This document shows positions 1-12,400 of a stretch of 64,000 nucleotides of DNA, in pieces. Position 1 is the stretch's first letter. Each line of letters starts with the position of its first letter. The notes beneath the pieces are model-generated. The model had not been told where the DNA came from. It made no database searches and worked only from the letters and a program-made list of their open reading frames with translations. This stretch comes from Syngnathus acus (Eukaryota > Chordata > Actinopteri > Syngnathiformes > Syngnathidae). The stretch is from assembly GCF_901709675.1 (NCBI RefSeq), contig NC_051097.1:10706039-10770038 (forward strand), in the 5' to 3' direction. Made by a program: the position numbers and the translations under genes.

Positions 1-136
1 GGCGCCCAAGCCCCACCTCCAGCAACCTGGGCAGGCCCCGCCCTCACCCGCGGCCGTACCTCCGGCACGCCGAGCCTCAAGCCAGGACTGCCGCAGAGCC
101 AAGGCTCGCTCGCGAGAGGCACGCGTGGAAAACTGA
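1..136 (+). other. GC-rich block, possible last exon of a plus-strand neighbour
   Basis: The first 180 bases are much richer in GC and CpG than the next 3 kb. Frame 2 is open from the window edge to a TGA at 134-136 and reads as a basic, Pro/Ala/Arg-rich tail. Frame 1 is also open, to 237. In human the DAB2IP 3' end faces the 3' end of TTLL11, so a convergent TTLL11 end is expected here. I do not recognise the peptide. AATAAA motifs near 446, 604 and 619 could end such a transcript. Confidence 0.25.
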
Positions 137-520
137 CGTTGCTCGCCCTTGTCTTTGCCCGGGGGCCGCATGCCAGACAGGGCAGCTTACATGAAGAATA
201 TTATTTCTCTATTTTGAGTTTATTAAATAATGTTTGAATTGGTGTAAATACAAAGAATACAATTAACATTTAACGTTTTTGAATTTGTGTTAGGAGGCGA
301 AACTGGCTGCAGCCATTTGACAACTGTTAGAAAAAAGGACGTACGTCTGAAAGCCAAATGTGGCCCTCGAGCGCAAACGTTTGCCCTGCGCTCTCTCATA
401 CCTCTGATTTTGCACAAAGACATATTTGCACACAAATGTATGCATGAGTCTATAAAAATAAAAACAAAAAGAATGGTGGGAAAAATATTGGACAGTAAAT
501 AGAGCTTAATGAGCTGACTT

Positions 521-526
521 TTTATT
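521..526 (-). terminator. Candidate poly(A) signal of DAB2IP
   Basis: AATAAA on the minus strand (TTTATT as written), 2.8 kb past the stop codon, which would give a 3' UTR of roughly the human length. A second AATAAA is at 219-224. Which one is used cannot be told from sequence. Confidence 0.3.
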
Positions 527-3326
527 TGAATGCCAAGACATTTCAAAGTGGGCAGCTGTTGGATTTGTTTGTAGCGGAAATGAAGTAGATACCACTAACA
601 GAGAATAAACTTTGACCAAATAAAGATTTGTATGCACGGCAAGCTTCGTTTTCTAGCCTTTCTACCTCGCCTAGTTCCACCTTGAACGGAAATATGACAA
701 CATGTAGAATTTCTGCTCGTCAATCGGAAGCATCGAGGTCATCACGTGGAGGCTTGATATTGGATTCAACGCAACTAATATATATTTTAGAAAAAGTCTG
801 ATTTGAATAAGAAAAAAAAAAGTGCCGTTTTAAATATATTGTGTTGCTTTTTTGAGGCAAAGAGGGGGCACAACTGGTTCTTGATATAGCTAAATAAAAC
901 TTTAATAATAGGTCTTGTTGCAAATGTACATACGTTGCACGGCCACATTTGGACAACACAAGGTTCTCTGTACATTATTGTTTTGTCACGTTTTGCCGCC
1001 AAAAAGTAAAATGACAACCCCCCCCAAAAATAAAAAAAAGCCTAATAAAGAACAAATTTCAACAAATACTTTCAACATACTTACAAAAAGTATTTTCTAC
1101 AGGTTCATAGAAAACATACAACATATTTTGCTGTATTTATAGCTGATTCATCTTCGAGCTTCTCCTGACTGTAAACCCGGCTGTGTTAACTTAGCGTAGC
1201 CTAGCCTAGCATAGTGGAGGCTATTTTCAAATAAAAAGAAAGAGGCGTGTCTTTCATCTATGAAAGCAGCATCTAAGACAGCATTGCGACTTTTGGACTC
1301 TTATTTTTTTAATTATTATTTGAATGAGAGACTGTGCAACTTTTTGGCCACCAAGCTAAAAATGTAAATGTTTGGCACACCAAAATGCCAGGATGTGCAT
1401 TTAAAAAAAGAAAAAGATTTGAATGGTAGCCATATCTACACTTAATAAGAATAAAATAGATAATGCAATAGTTGTTGATCACTCATTCCTAAATATTTTT
1501 GATATATTAGGCAAATAAAAAAATCTAAGGTGGTAAAAAAAAGTCCTGAGGAGAGCAAGTGGAATTAGGTGGTTTGAAAATATCTATTTCATAGTAATAT
1601 GTCTTATATTCGCCTATTAAGCTCTGGCACCAAAAATATTTAAAAAAGTAATTTTTTTAGGAGTTTCAAAAATATTTCCCCTACTTGGGCATTACAGTCA
1701 TGTTGTCTAAGTAGAAAAAGAGAAAATAAAAGAGAAAAAAGTCACTTGAATAAAAAGAAATGGTCTTGAACGAGGATCTTAAAGTTTTAGCGAAATCTCA
1801 TAATGCTCAACTGATGTTTAAAAAAAACAAGGTGGTGTAAAAAGCTGCATAGTCTCTTAGCGCGGTAATTTTGATGTTTTACAAATAACAACCACAGTCC
1901 TAGCGCTCCCTTTTCTTGAGTTAACACATAAAAAACAAAGCTTACATTAGCCACTTAACGTAAAAGTGCATAGACCTCTGAGCCATGAGAAAGCCACGAT
2001 TGTGCTCGCCAATCTCAATCTCAAGAATGTGACCCCCCCCCGGCCCCCCACTTACACACACAAAAAAGGGCCCGTCTTGTTTTGGCTAGCGATAGCAGCA
2101 CACTGCTCGCGGTGCTAGTTTGTATTTACAACACCCAGGATGACCATACAGCAGAGATTGAGCGCGAGGTTAAAAAAAAAATAAAAAATTACTGTCAAAA
2201 TTAATATCAACGTTTTTTTTGTTTTTACACTTTCACGCTGCGGTCAATTATCCAATTTCACTCAATTGGTTGGAAACATGTTTCAGGTCAAGCCCGGAAA
2301 GAAAATTCAACAAAACCACTTCACATTTTTGATTTTCTACTCATGTCAAGGATAAATCTGGGTATGAGGCTTTACGTTGGGTTCTACAGGAGCTAAAAGT
2401 TTACAGTATGGTTTGGAGGTTTAGTGGTATGGTTTTAAGGGTAATCAGGCCATATTCACCAAAGCGCTAAGTAAAAGACTCTGCCTTAACCAATCACATT
2501 TTTGCACCGGAAAATATCAGACGGGTAAGAAACGGTCCGTTCCTTGGTGGCCTGGCCAGTCAGTCCAGTGTATAGCACATCCGTCCGTCATCGCAACATC
2601 CAGCTGCTGCAAGAAAATCTGCGCGCTCTCGTCAGTCATATTTTTGGACGCATAAAAATAAAACTCCTAAATACAAGTCTGCTCTTTACCTTTGACATTA
2701 TCAAATATAGCCGCCCGCACGTGTGTGTGTGTGTGTGTGTGTGTAGTCTAGAAGCCCCCAAAAAAAGAAATGCATACATCTATATTAAATTGCATCAATA
2801 TAGTATCACATAAATCTCATTTACTTACATCTTACACATACGTTTGTACAAGCTCTATCCTTTACAAATCCACAGAATATAATTGTGCCTTTTTTTTTTC
2901 TCCTCCTCAATTCTTTAAAGTTTTTGCAGAAATCGGGAGCTGTGGAATAAAGTTGCCATCCTTAGCTTTAAGGCGTTGCATGTACCAAGCTTTCACAAAG
3001 TGCACTGCCAGTTCAGTCCGTGTGGCTGAGAGGTCATTTTTAGCTCCCGGTCGGTTCTTTAAAAACTTGAAGCTAACACGCTAGCCAAGCGACTGGAGTG
3101 TTAAGTAGTCGTCAAAAAAAAAAAAAAAAAGACGTAGTGGTTCGTCCCCCCGGTCTTCAAATTGTCTTTTTGTACGTACGCATTCAGACGGGTATGTACA
3201 AGCTGCGACCATCCGGCGAACCTTGACCCTTCCAAGTCGGCCTCGTGCGGGGTCCGGATCGTCCCTTCCCGTCGGCGTGAAGAAAACGTTTCTCTCGTAG
3301 GTCCCGCTTTTAGTTTGTTTTGGCGT
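527..3326 (-). other. DAB2IP 3' untranslated region (inferred)
   Basis: AT-rich sequence downstream of the DAB2IP stop, with no convincing exon on either strand. It contains a (GT)12 tract at 2721-2744 and A17 at 3114-3130. Its extent depends on the poly(A) site used. Confidence 0.4.
2721..2744. repeat. (GT)12 microsatellite
   Basis: Twelve perfect GT units in the inferred DAB2IP 3' UTR. Confidence 0.95.
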
Positions 3327-3494
3327 CTAACAGTTGCTGCTGTTGCGGAACTCACCGTTCTCGGTGATCTGCAGCTTGGTGGGGTTGGTGGGCGAGATGC
3401 CGTTGCGCGACTGCGTGCTGTAGCGCTCCTTCAGTTGCGTCAGGGCGCTCATCAGACGAGTGTTGGCCGCGTCCAGAGATGCGATGCGCTTCTC
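3327..3494 (-). CDS. dab2ip: DAB2IP exon 17 (C-terminus and stop)
   Basis: Residues 1133-1187 and a TAG stop at 3327-3329: [20 protein letters not shown], then [19 protein letters not shown] and RNSSNC. The last residues equal those of human DAB2IP. Acceptor CCGCCTAG. An internal GGTGAGT at the ENGEF codons is a good splice donor and could remove the last residues in some transcripts. Confidence 0.95.
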   Translation of the reverse strand, partial: EKRIASLDAANTRLMSALTQLKERYSTQSRNGISPTNPTKLQITENGEFRNSSNC

Positions 3495-6400
3495 CTAGGC
3501 GGAGACGCAAAAAAAAAATCCCATCAGGTGCTAGAATCCAACCAGAAATCCAAATCAAGACATTCTGAATGTGAAATTGTAGCATAGCAACTGTTGCTAC
3601 CTGTGCGTCAATGATCTTCTGTTTGGAGTCCACCACCGCCTGCATGTCCGAGTGATCTTTCTTCAGCTCCTCCTCCACCGACATTAACCTGGGCGAAAGG
3701 CACGTCAAGACGGCGGTGGGAAAACGCCGCTCGCCGACTCTCCCGTTCTGCCCACCTGCTGATGATGCCCTTCATCTGAAGGTCCTTGTCGTCCTGCTGC
3801 CGGCGCAGACGCTCCTCGGACTCCTCCAGCCGGGCTTGGTACTCCATCAGGACTTTCTGGGCCTGTTCGTCCTGACCCTTGAGACGGGCCTCGTACTCCT
3901 CCAGCTTCTGCACGGAGGCCCGGAGCTTCTCCTGCAGCAGCGCGATCTCCTGCTGGTACTGCCACATCGGAAAGCAAAATACTTCTCAAACGTTGAAGGT
4001 CCAGGAACCGATCCTAAGCAGTTTGTGGCGCAAAGATGGTGCGGTTTTGTTTTTTTGCTGTGGCTGACAAAAATGCAGACGCACACACAAGCTGCTTTGC
4101 AAATGTACACAAAAGACACACACACAAACACACTTTGTTCACTCGTGCCAAGAAACCGTTGTACTGCGTTTCCTCAAATCGTGGCTCATATGTATCATTA
4201 TTTTATATACATCCAGAAATATCATCCATTTTTCATAAATTGAAAAATACTTGGGAATTTTTGTTTTTAGAGGAAGGTGGTGGTGGTGGTGGTGGTGGGG
4301 GGGGGCATTGAGGGTGGAGGGAAGGTGGAAAGGAGGTGGGGCAGGTTACCTTCTGCACCTGCGTCAGATCCTCTCTGTGCCTCAGTGAGTCGTGCTCCGT
4401 GGTCTCATGGTCTAAATACTGCACATTCATATTCAAAAGCCACGCTGCCGTGCGGTCCAGCGCACTGGGGTTCACGGGGGAGGGGGCCTAGTTGGAACCA
4501 ACACACACACACACACACACACACATGAGCGGAGTGCACGTGAGGGCTGGGAGGTGGATTTGGGGGTGGGTCGCAAACAAAAGCACAGGAACAACATAAA
4601 GAAGCTCCTAATGAACATCTGGAAGACAAAAAGCGGGTGGAATGGACACAATTTGGGAACACAGCGTTCTGGCTCGGGATACGTTGCAACATCTTTTTGC
4701 TAGCTAAAACTCCGACTATTGGAAATACGAAAACACTGCAATTCTCATTGCAACGTCACTCACTCACACACACACACGCGCACAGACAAATCCCAAGCCA
4801 GCTGTTAGCTCCCCTCATGCGAGGCGCGTCACCTTGTGTGCACGTGAGCGAGACTCGTTAGAGCATGCAAATGAGATGAGCAGAGGTCTCCGCCCACTTT
4901 TAGGAAACCTCTTCATTTCAGCTATCCAGCGTACCTGTTTGTGATGCGCCCTCTGCTTGGTCTCAGGACTGTCCCCCTTGGTCGAGGACGACTGTTGGCG
5001 CAGACGGGCGCCGCCGCCGCCCATGGGCCAGTCCGGCGACGAGGTCATGATGCCGCCGCCCGAGCTGGGCCGGGCGTAGGGGCCGCTGTTGAGCAGACTG
5101 GGCGGCGTGCGGCCCCGCGTCACGCTCTGGGGCGGCGGTGGCTGGTCGATCCGTCGCTGGGGCCCGGCGCTGTTCTGCCGGGGGACGGCGGGCTGGTGTT
5201 GAGCCTCCGTAAGGGACAGCTGTCGGCGCGTGAACTCGCCCGAGCGTCTGGCGTATTCGTCGCCGCTGCTCCCGCCGCCGTGATTCAGGAAGGGGAGTTT
5301 CCCGCCGGGCGGGCCGTCCTCATTGTTGCTGTGGGAGCTGACCGAGCTGTGGCACTCGGAGCCCGAGTCGGTAAGACCCCGAGGGGACACCGGAAGGCAG
5401 GTGGCCATCTGGTAGGAACAAATGTGAAGATGATAATCAAGATGTAAGGAGACAGACACATGAATGACTATTTTTAGTTACCTGGTAGACCGGATTCTGG
5501 AAGGACAGCGGGGCGAGTAGCTGGGCGGGTCGGCCCGGAGCGCTTTCCGTGCTCGGGGTGGTCGGGGTCTGGCCGGGCCGCCTCATGTTGGGACCTCCGG
5601 GGACGTTGCACTGCGGCACCCTGGCGGCCCAGCCTCCCGCTGAAACCGGAACTTCAGCTAAAGCGTCCGAGGGGCCGGAACTTGGACCGCCTTCCAGACT
5701 GCGGGGGTCTTGCAGGTCCACCATGGACAGACTCTTGCTGCTGTTGGGCATGCCCAAATCTGGTTCGTTGGTTTCCGAATAACTGGAGCTGCGTGCCGGG
5801 GAAGGCTGGATCCCCGAGCTTCTCGTCACGAAAAATAGGTCCTTGTTTTCAGGGGTGGGGGAGGGCAGCCGCGTGAAGTCGACCAATCTGAGAACATCAA
5901 TTCACGATGGGTTCAAAATGAACATCATCCAGCTCAGAACCGATCCGATCTCTGCGCGAGCGGCTTTTTACCCCGTGAGGTCGTTTTCGATGACCATCTT
6001 CTGCAGCCCCGTGGAGATGCTGCAGCCGGCCTCGCCGGGCGACGAGCTCGTCTGTTCCGGCGACCCGGCGGGCGGTGCGTGGACGCTGGACGGGTTGCTC
6101 AGCGCCACGCTCACCTCCCGCAATATCCTCGGCAGAGGTCCAAGCTTGGAGGTGGCGCTCTTAAGAAAGCAAAGAGCATTGGTTCGCTCGTGAGCGCCAG
6201 AGCAGAAGCTGACCAAGCGCCTGCTTCGCTGCCTGCGACCACTAGGGGGCCTCTGAGCAATTAACAATGAACAGCGCAACAGAGCAACGTCAGAAAAGAT
6301 GAAGGTGGTCGGTTTGAACCATCTGCGCTTTATCCTGGCCGATTTATGTCACATCATGTTTGAACTATATCAATTGTGTGAATGCATATTTAGAAGGGAA

Positions 6401-9400
6401 CTCAAGAGGAAAAATGTTCCCTCACTATTATGATTCATACCACGCTCATGTACTAAGAGTTGATCGGATTAATTAATCCGCCTTGGGGTTCCGACTGAAA
6501 CTGTCGTCAACCTGCCCTCGGGAAACGGCGAGTTTAAGATCCGTGGCGCATCCTGGCTGACGACAATATTTCACTCGTAGGTATACCAAATCAATCTTTT
6601 GGGGCCCAAAATCAAACGTAGCTTCTGGTTCCAGAGTTGGAACGCTTGAGTGAGCACAGAAATACAAAGCCACTCTGGCTGACTGATGTCTGAATTATTC
6701 AATTTTTTTTTCCTCTTCCCCAGCAGATGGAAGACTTTATCTAATGATTAGCAGCCTCCCCATCTGCCACCGAAGCGAATGTCCCCAAAAAACACGATTG
6801 CGACCTCCCCGGGCCTTTGGCACCATTCTGTGTTTCCGCGCTGTTTATGTAACGCCGTCATAAATAATTGACGGACGCCCCGATAGAGCTCCCGATGAAT
6901 TGCGAGCGTGATTCCACTTTTTCAGCAGCTGTGGTAAATCAACCACCAGAAGCTCTGAAACACAGCTTCTTCAAATCAAAAAATCTAAATGATGAATAAT
7001 AATATGAAGCCATCCGATGGATAATAAATGGTGTCGAGTCTAACGAGGCTCACGAAACAATTCATGAGGATGCTGCTGCCTTCAGAAACGTATGCCATGG
7101 TGTACCTGGTCCATCTGGGAGACCACCTCGGAGAGGAGGGAGTGCAGCGTGGAGAGCTCGCGGCCCAGGTCGATGTAGCCCTCGAAGCCCGCCGTGTTGG
7201 AGATGGTCTCCGGGTTGGAGATCTCCAGCAGGAAGCGCTGCATGTTGCTCCACTCATGCTCAAGGAACTGATTCATGAAGGACATGTACTCCTCCTTGTT
7301 CCCGAACCTGAGCACCCGTTGATAAAGATGACATAAAGCAATAATCAAAATAAACGTGAAATGAAAATGGCAAAAATTAAAAACAGGACCATCAATGCTA
7401 TTTGTTAGCCTGCCAATGGCATTTTGCATTGTGTGTTAGCATTCAGCTAGCAGAAAGACGTGTGATTGGGATGTTTTGAATACATAATGTGCCTTTTGAC
7501 GCCATTTTTTTCCTCCCCGACGTGCCAGATGCTAAGCACTCACTTGGCAAAATTGGCCAGGTTCTGCGTGACCTTGGCAATGAGCGTGAGGGTGCGCGCC
7601 GTGCGGTCGTCGGGGTATTCCTGCATCAGGTTGAAAAGCGACGGCGACATGATGGCCGGGCACAGGAAGCGCAGGAAGAGCGAGGCGCTGATCAGCCGCT
7701 CGCTGATGTCCGGCCGGCCGCGGTTGCCGCAATCCTGCCGCCACGACGCGAACACCTCTTTCAGCTCTCGCGGGAACACGCTGGCACGGAACCACAAAAG
7801 ATGTTTTAGCGCGGCTGGCGGTGGCAGCGGGACCGTCTTGAGCTGCTCACCAGTACGAGTTGATGATCTTGCAGAAGGCCAGCTCGCAGCACATCTTCAG
7901 GTTGCTCTGGTGCTCCTGGAGGTCCCCCGACGAGCACTTGGACGGGTCCACCTCGCAGTTTTCGTCAGACTCGTAAAGAGCCTTTATGAACTCGCCTAGA
8001 AAAACAATAAACCGAATTTGTTCATTTTGTTTTTGTCTTAAGCTTTCCAAAGATTTCAATGGTTTCGCCGAAGTGAAACAAACTACTGCATAATTTACAA
8101 GGCAGCTCCGGTATTCCCGGCCAATCGTCCCGTTGGGACGAGCCGCTCAGAACAAACAAACAAACAAGCAAAGCTCGGCTGTGTACAAGCTCCAATATTG
8201 ACGTAAAGTGGCAGAAAAGCCATGGCCGCTCACCAAGAGCATCCTGCAGGTACTTCTGGCCCACCAGTTTGAGGTACTCCTCGATGGCTTTGGTGGCCAG
8301 CGTGTTCTCGCGGAAGATCAGGTGCTCGTTCTCCCCGCAGCGGTCCACTTCCGACATCATCAGGTCTGTCAGGAAGTCCTGAAAGGAAAACAAGTAAGAC
8401 CACTAAGATCCGCCCGCGACCATGGTCATCAACAAACTGTCTGAAGTTTTCTCTCTGGAACTGCAATTCTTTTTCTTTGGCTTGAAAGGAAAGTGCAGCT
8501 TCCATCCATCCATCCATCCATCCATCCATCCATCCATCCATCCATCCATCCATCCATCCATCCATCCATCCATCCATCCATTCGCTCACTTGGGCGCTAA
8601 TAAGCACAAGTGGAACGCGCTTTGTATCGCTGCCACATCTCATCAGGCATCAAGATTGTCTCCAAAAAAAAAAGAGGAGGAGGGTGGTATGAAGACACGG
8701 CTGATGGCATCTAATGAATAGAGTCCCGAGATGCTCTCTGTGAACGGGCTGGCTTACTTGTCAAGAGAACTCAAATGGGATTCAGATGAATTAGTCATAT
8801 ATGCTCTTAAAATGGCCGCCGCTGAGACCCCATCATTGTGGCAATGACTGATGGCTGAACTTTTTTTAAAGTGACAAATAAATAGAAGTGACACACCATA
8901 GGAAAAAAAAAAAAAAATCTTTCTAAATTTGGTCTCTTCCTCAGTACTTGTTGAGCAGACATAAATAACACGCATGCTAACATTAGTTTAGCCCGGTTGC
9001 GTATTTTTATACTCGGTAATCTCCACTCTGCTGCGCAAACACGCACGCTAACATTAGCGCATGTCAAAGTCAAAAAGACACGATAAGCAACCTTCGACTG
9101 CTCCCGACTCAAGCCGCCCCGCCCCGGGACGTGCGAAGGAACTCCAAAAGCTCTGCACGAAAGGAGGGAATTAACGCAAAGTAATTAAGGATGCAAACGT
9201 CTCTCGCTCTCTCTCTTTGTGGCGACTTCTCCCTCATCAATCAGCCAAAGATAGACACGGCTTCTTAAGCGCTCATCATTCAGCGAGCCGACAAATTGTG
9301 ATCAAGTCAAAGAAAGTTTCAAAAAGCTCCTCTGCGGTATCAGGAGACGGCAACTGATGAGGCGGCAAAAGACAACCAGTTATTTTGGTCTCTGAGCGCA

Positions 9401-12400
9401 ACTGCCACACGACGTCTTCATTTCCTGTCCTCAAAAGCAGGGGTCAGAACGCCATGGAGAGGGTGTGCACATTTTCGCAAAGGATCGCACGCAATTTGAA
9501 TCGTCATCTCGAGGGCGACTGCATCTTTTAGCGTCTATCAATTTTCAATTCCAGTCAGGTCAAAACCCGGAACGGATTTAAGAATACTTCATAGCGCATC
9601 TCGCCAAGCTAACATGGGCGGAATGTCGCAAGGGGCTGCGGGGGATGCGCAGACAGGATTAGTCTGTGCTCCAAAGTGCACGCCGGAGGAAATCACCTTC
9701 CTGTCCGGTCTCTCGTCTACAGCTGCGGGGGTGAAAAGTTCACCGCAGTCGCTACAAGAATATTTGACCTTGATGTGCGCCGGTAGTCTCTCCATGGGAC
9801 CCCGGTGAAACATATCGCTTGAATTTTTTGCTCGGTCCGCGGAGTGGCCAATCATCCAGCCGAGACGGTTCTGGACATCAAAGACTTTACTCTTGGGCCA
9901 TAACTTCAGAGTACTGACTTTGGCGCTTTGACTTTGAAGGTCTCAACATTTGGGGTAGGACACGTCGGCAACTTAAAGTTTTGGAGCTATTTTTAGACTC
10001 TGACTTTTGGGCCGTGGCAACTTTCCCAGCCGGGTCATTCGGGACTTGACTTTGGGCTCCTCTGACATCCATAGTAAAATCAGACTTACTTTGGCTTTGC
10101 CGGTGCTCTGCAGAATATGAACCAGCGCGCAAGCCATCTCTTCCTTGTTCTTGACGCTGATGCCGGGCTCGAGCACGGAGCAAAGCAGCATGTAGTTGTT
10201 GGTGGTGTACTCGGCGAACTCCTTGTACATCTCCATGGGGAGGATGTTCATGCTCTGGTAGCGCGCCTTGATTCGGATCATGGGTCCCGACGCCTTGCCT
10301 TTGGCGGGGTTGGGCGTACTGACCGGGTACCACTTCTCCACAAACTGCCGCCCGCTCACCGTGGCCACGGGAATGCTGACCAATCCCACGTAGTTGTTCT
10401 TGTCCTTCTTTTTCTTCTTGTCCGTGTCCTTGTAAAGGTGCGCCGTGATGTTGCGCACCGCCGGCAGGTTGTTGAACTCAAAGTGCTCGCCCCAGAAGAC
10501 GTTGTCCGTCTTGAGCTTGCAGGTGGTGCGGGCGTACAGCGCGTCGTCCAGGCACAACTCGCAGAAGTATTTCTTCTTGGCGGGGAGGTCCTTGGCCTCG
10601 ATGAGCCACAGTCGCAGCATGTTCTCCACCCGCCGGCTGTTGTCCTGCGGACCGGTGACGGCAAAAGTGGTTGAGAAAAGATGCTCAATTGGGGGGAAGA
10701 AATGAAACAATTACGCTGTCACCTCTGTCCTGGACCGTTAGCGCACCTGCTAACACCGCCATTTGAAGTCGGGGGAAAAATAGCTTTAAGAGCCTTTTTA
10801 TGTCAGAAATAGTGACACATCTTGAGGAACTCGCATCTTTGTCCATATGATGGCCATTCCCATGATCGTATGTATCTCAAGAAGCTTAGTCAGATGAAAA
10901 GCAAAGATGCCGGTGGGTGCATCAATAATGCAAAGTCGAGGCTTTTCGTGTTGGGATTTCAAGTAGGGAGAAATTGTGTCTCTGCAGCGGCCATCGACGG
11001 GAAATGGAGGCATCCTCTTTCCTCACCTTGTTTGGCTGCACGGCTCTCCTCAGGTTCTCCATCCATTTGTCCCTCTCGGCTGACGAACGGCAGGAAAAGC
11101 ACTTGCTCCCCGAGGAGGTCGTCACCTGTGGGGACAAACGTCGACATGAACACATCGCTTACATGATTGGGCTCGCTTATTAGCACCTAGCTAACTGGTG
11201 TTCTATGAGCTTTCTCTTTGTCTTTTTTGACAGCACCACATTCGTGTATTTGCTTATCAATTCTTCAATGCCCGCCCGGCTCGCCACCCTCCCGTGATCT
11301 CCACTCGCAGCGCTTGTGTGCGCTAGGCGTGATGCGCCGCCGCATGTGACTCGCGGTGCTAATCAGAGGCAGCGGCCCTCTTCCCAGCATGTTGCAAATT
11401 AAAGTCGGTTATCAAGAGGTTAAATTCCACCGCCGGCAAAGCAACAGATTACCCCCACATTGCACTTTAGTTCCAACCAGCCATTAAAAAAAAAGCACCA
11501 TCATTTCAGATTGCACTCACCCCGAGAGCTGGTTACATCACTGTCGCTTTAATCCAAAATCCAAATAAAAAAACGATTTAAAGTGCTTAATGTGTTCTCA
11601 GCGTTATAATCTTTATGTAATCTTTCGAAAGCCTCCGCCGGTCGCAGTGTGCTCGCTCGAGTTTTAGGGTGGAGGCCTTTTTCCTTCGGCAAACTTAGCA
11701 TGACCGATGCTACGCACAAACAGTTTGAGCTAAATGGCAAAGGCGCGATTTCGATATCTCGCTAGGGAACACGATTCGGTACTGCCCAGTATGAAAACAA
11801 ATCAGTTTGTTTTGAATCAATGGCACAGCGGAGCTCCTCACCTCGAAGCAGTAGTCCTGGCCGAGGATGCTGCTGTGCACGGGTTTGATGATGATCTCGT
11901 CCTCCATGCTTAAGTCCAGAGCTTCCACAGCGCTGCTGGGACTGAGCAGTGACTCATGGGAGCGAGACTCCTTCAGCCTTGGCATCAGATGAGATCTAAG
12001 AAGAGAGACAAGAGGACAACGAGTGAGTCAGAACAAGTTCGGAATAGAGTCGGCGGGAGGGCTAGCATATGCGCCGCGCGCGCGAGTTAGCCGGCGCGTG
12101 GGAGGAAAGTGTGAGGACGCCTGGAGCGAGTCCTTCCGCGCCATCGGCGCCATCATCATCCTCGACGCCGTCATCATCAACTAATGGACGCCGCTTGCTG
12201 CATCGCCGCCATTAAATGAGTACATTGATTAGCATTAATGTTAGAAACGCTTCCTGCTAGCAGGCAACGTCAATAAAATGAAGCTGGGAATCATTCAACC
12301 GTTCCCCACTTCCTAATCACTAATAGAGGGATTTTTAGCAAATGGACAATATCGTTCAGTCAAATGAAAAACGACTTTCCGTACTGCTGACGTCTAATCC

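Noticed and set aside
4941-5447. Plus-strand frame of 168 codons
   Set aside because: Antisense shadow of DAB2IP exon 13, Ala/Gly/Arg-rich as expected for such shadows.
8230-8643. MDGW repeat protein on the minus strand
   Set aside because: Pure translation of the TCCA microsatellite joined to the shadow frame of exon 7.
10117-10674. Plus-strand frame of 185 codons
   Set aside because: Antisense shadow of the DAB2IP C2 exon; it is open only because the coding strand is GC-rich.
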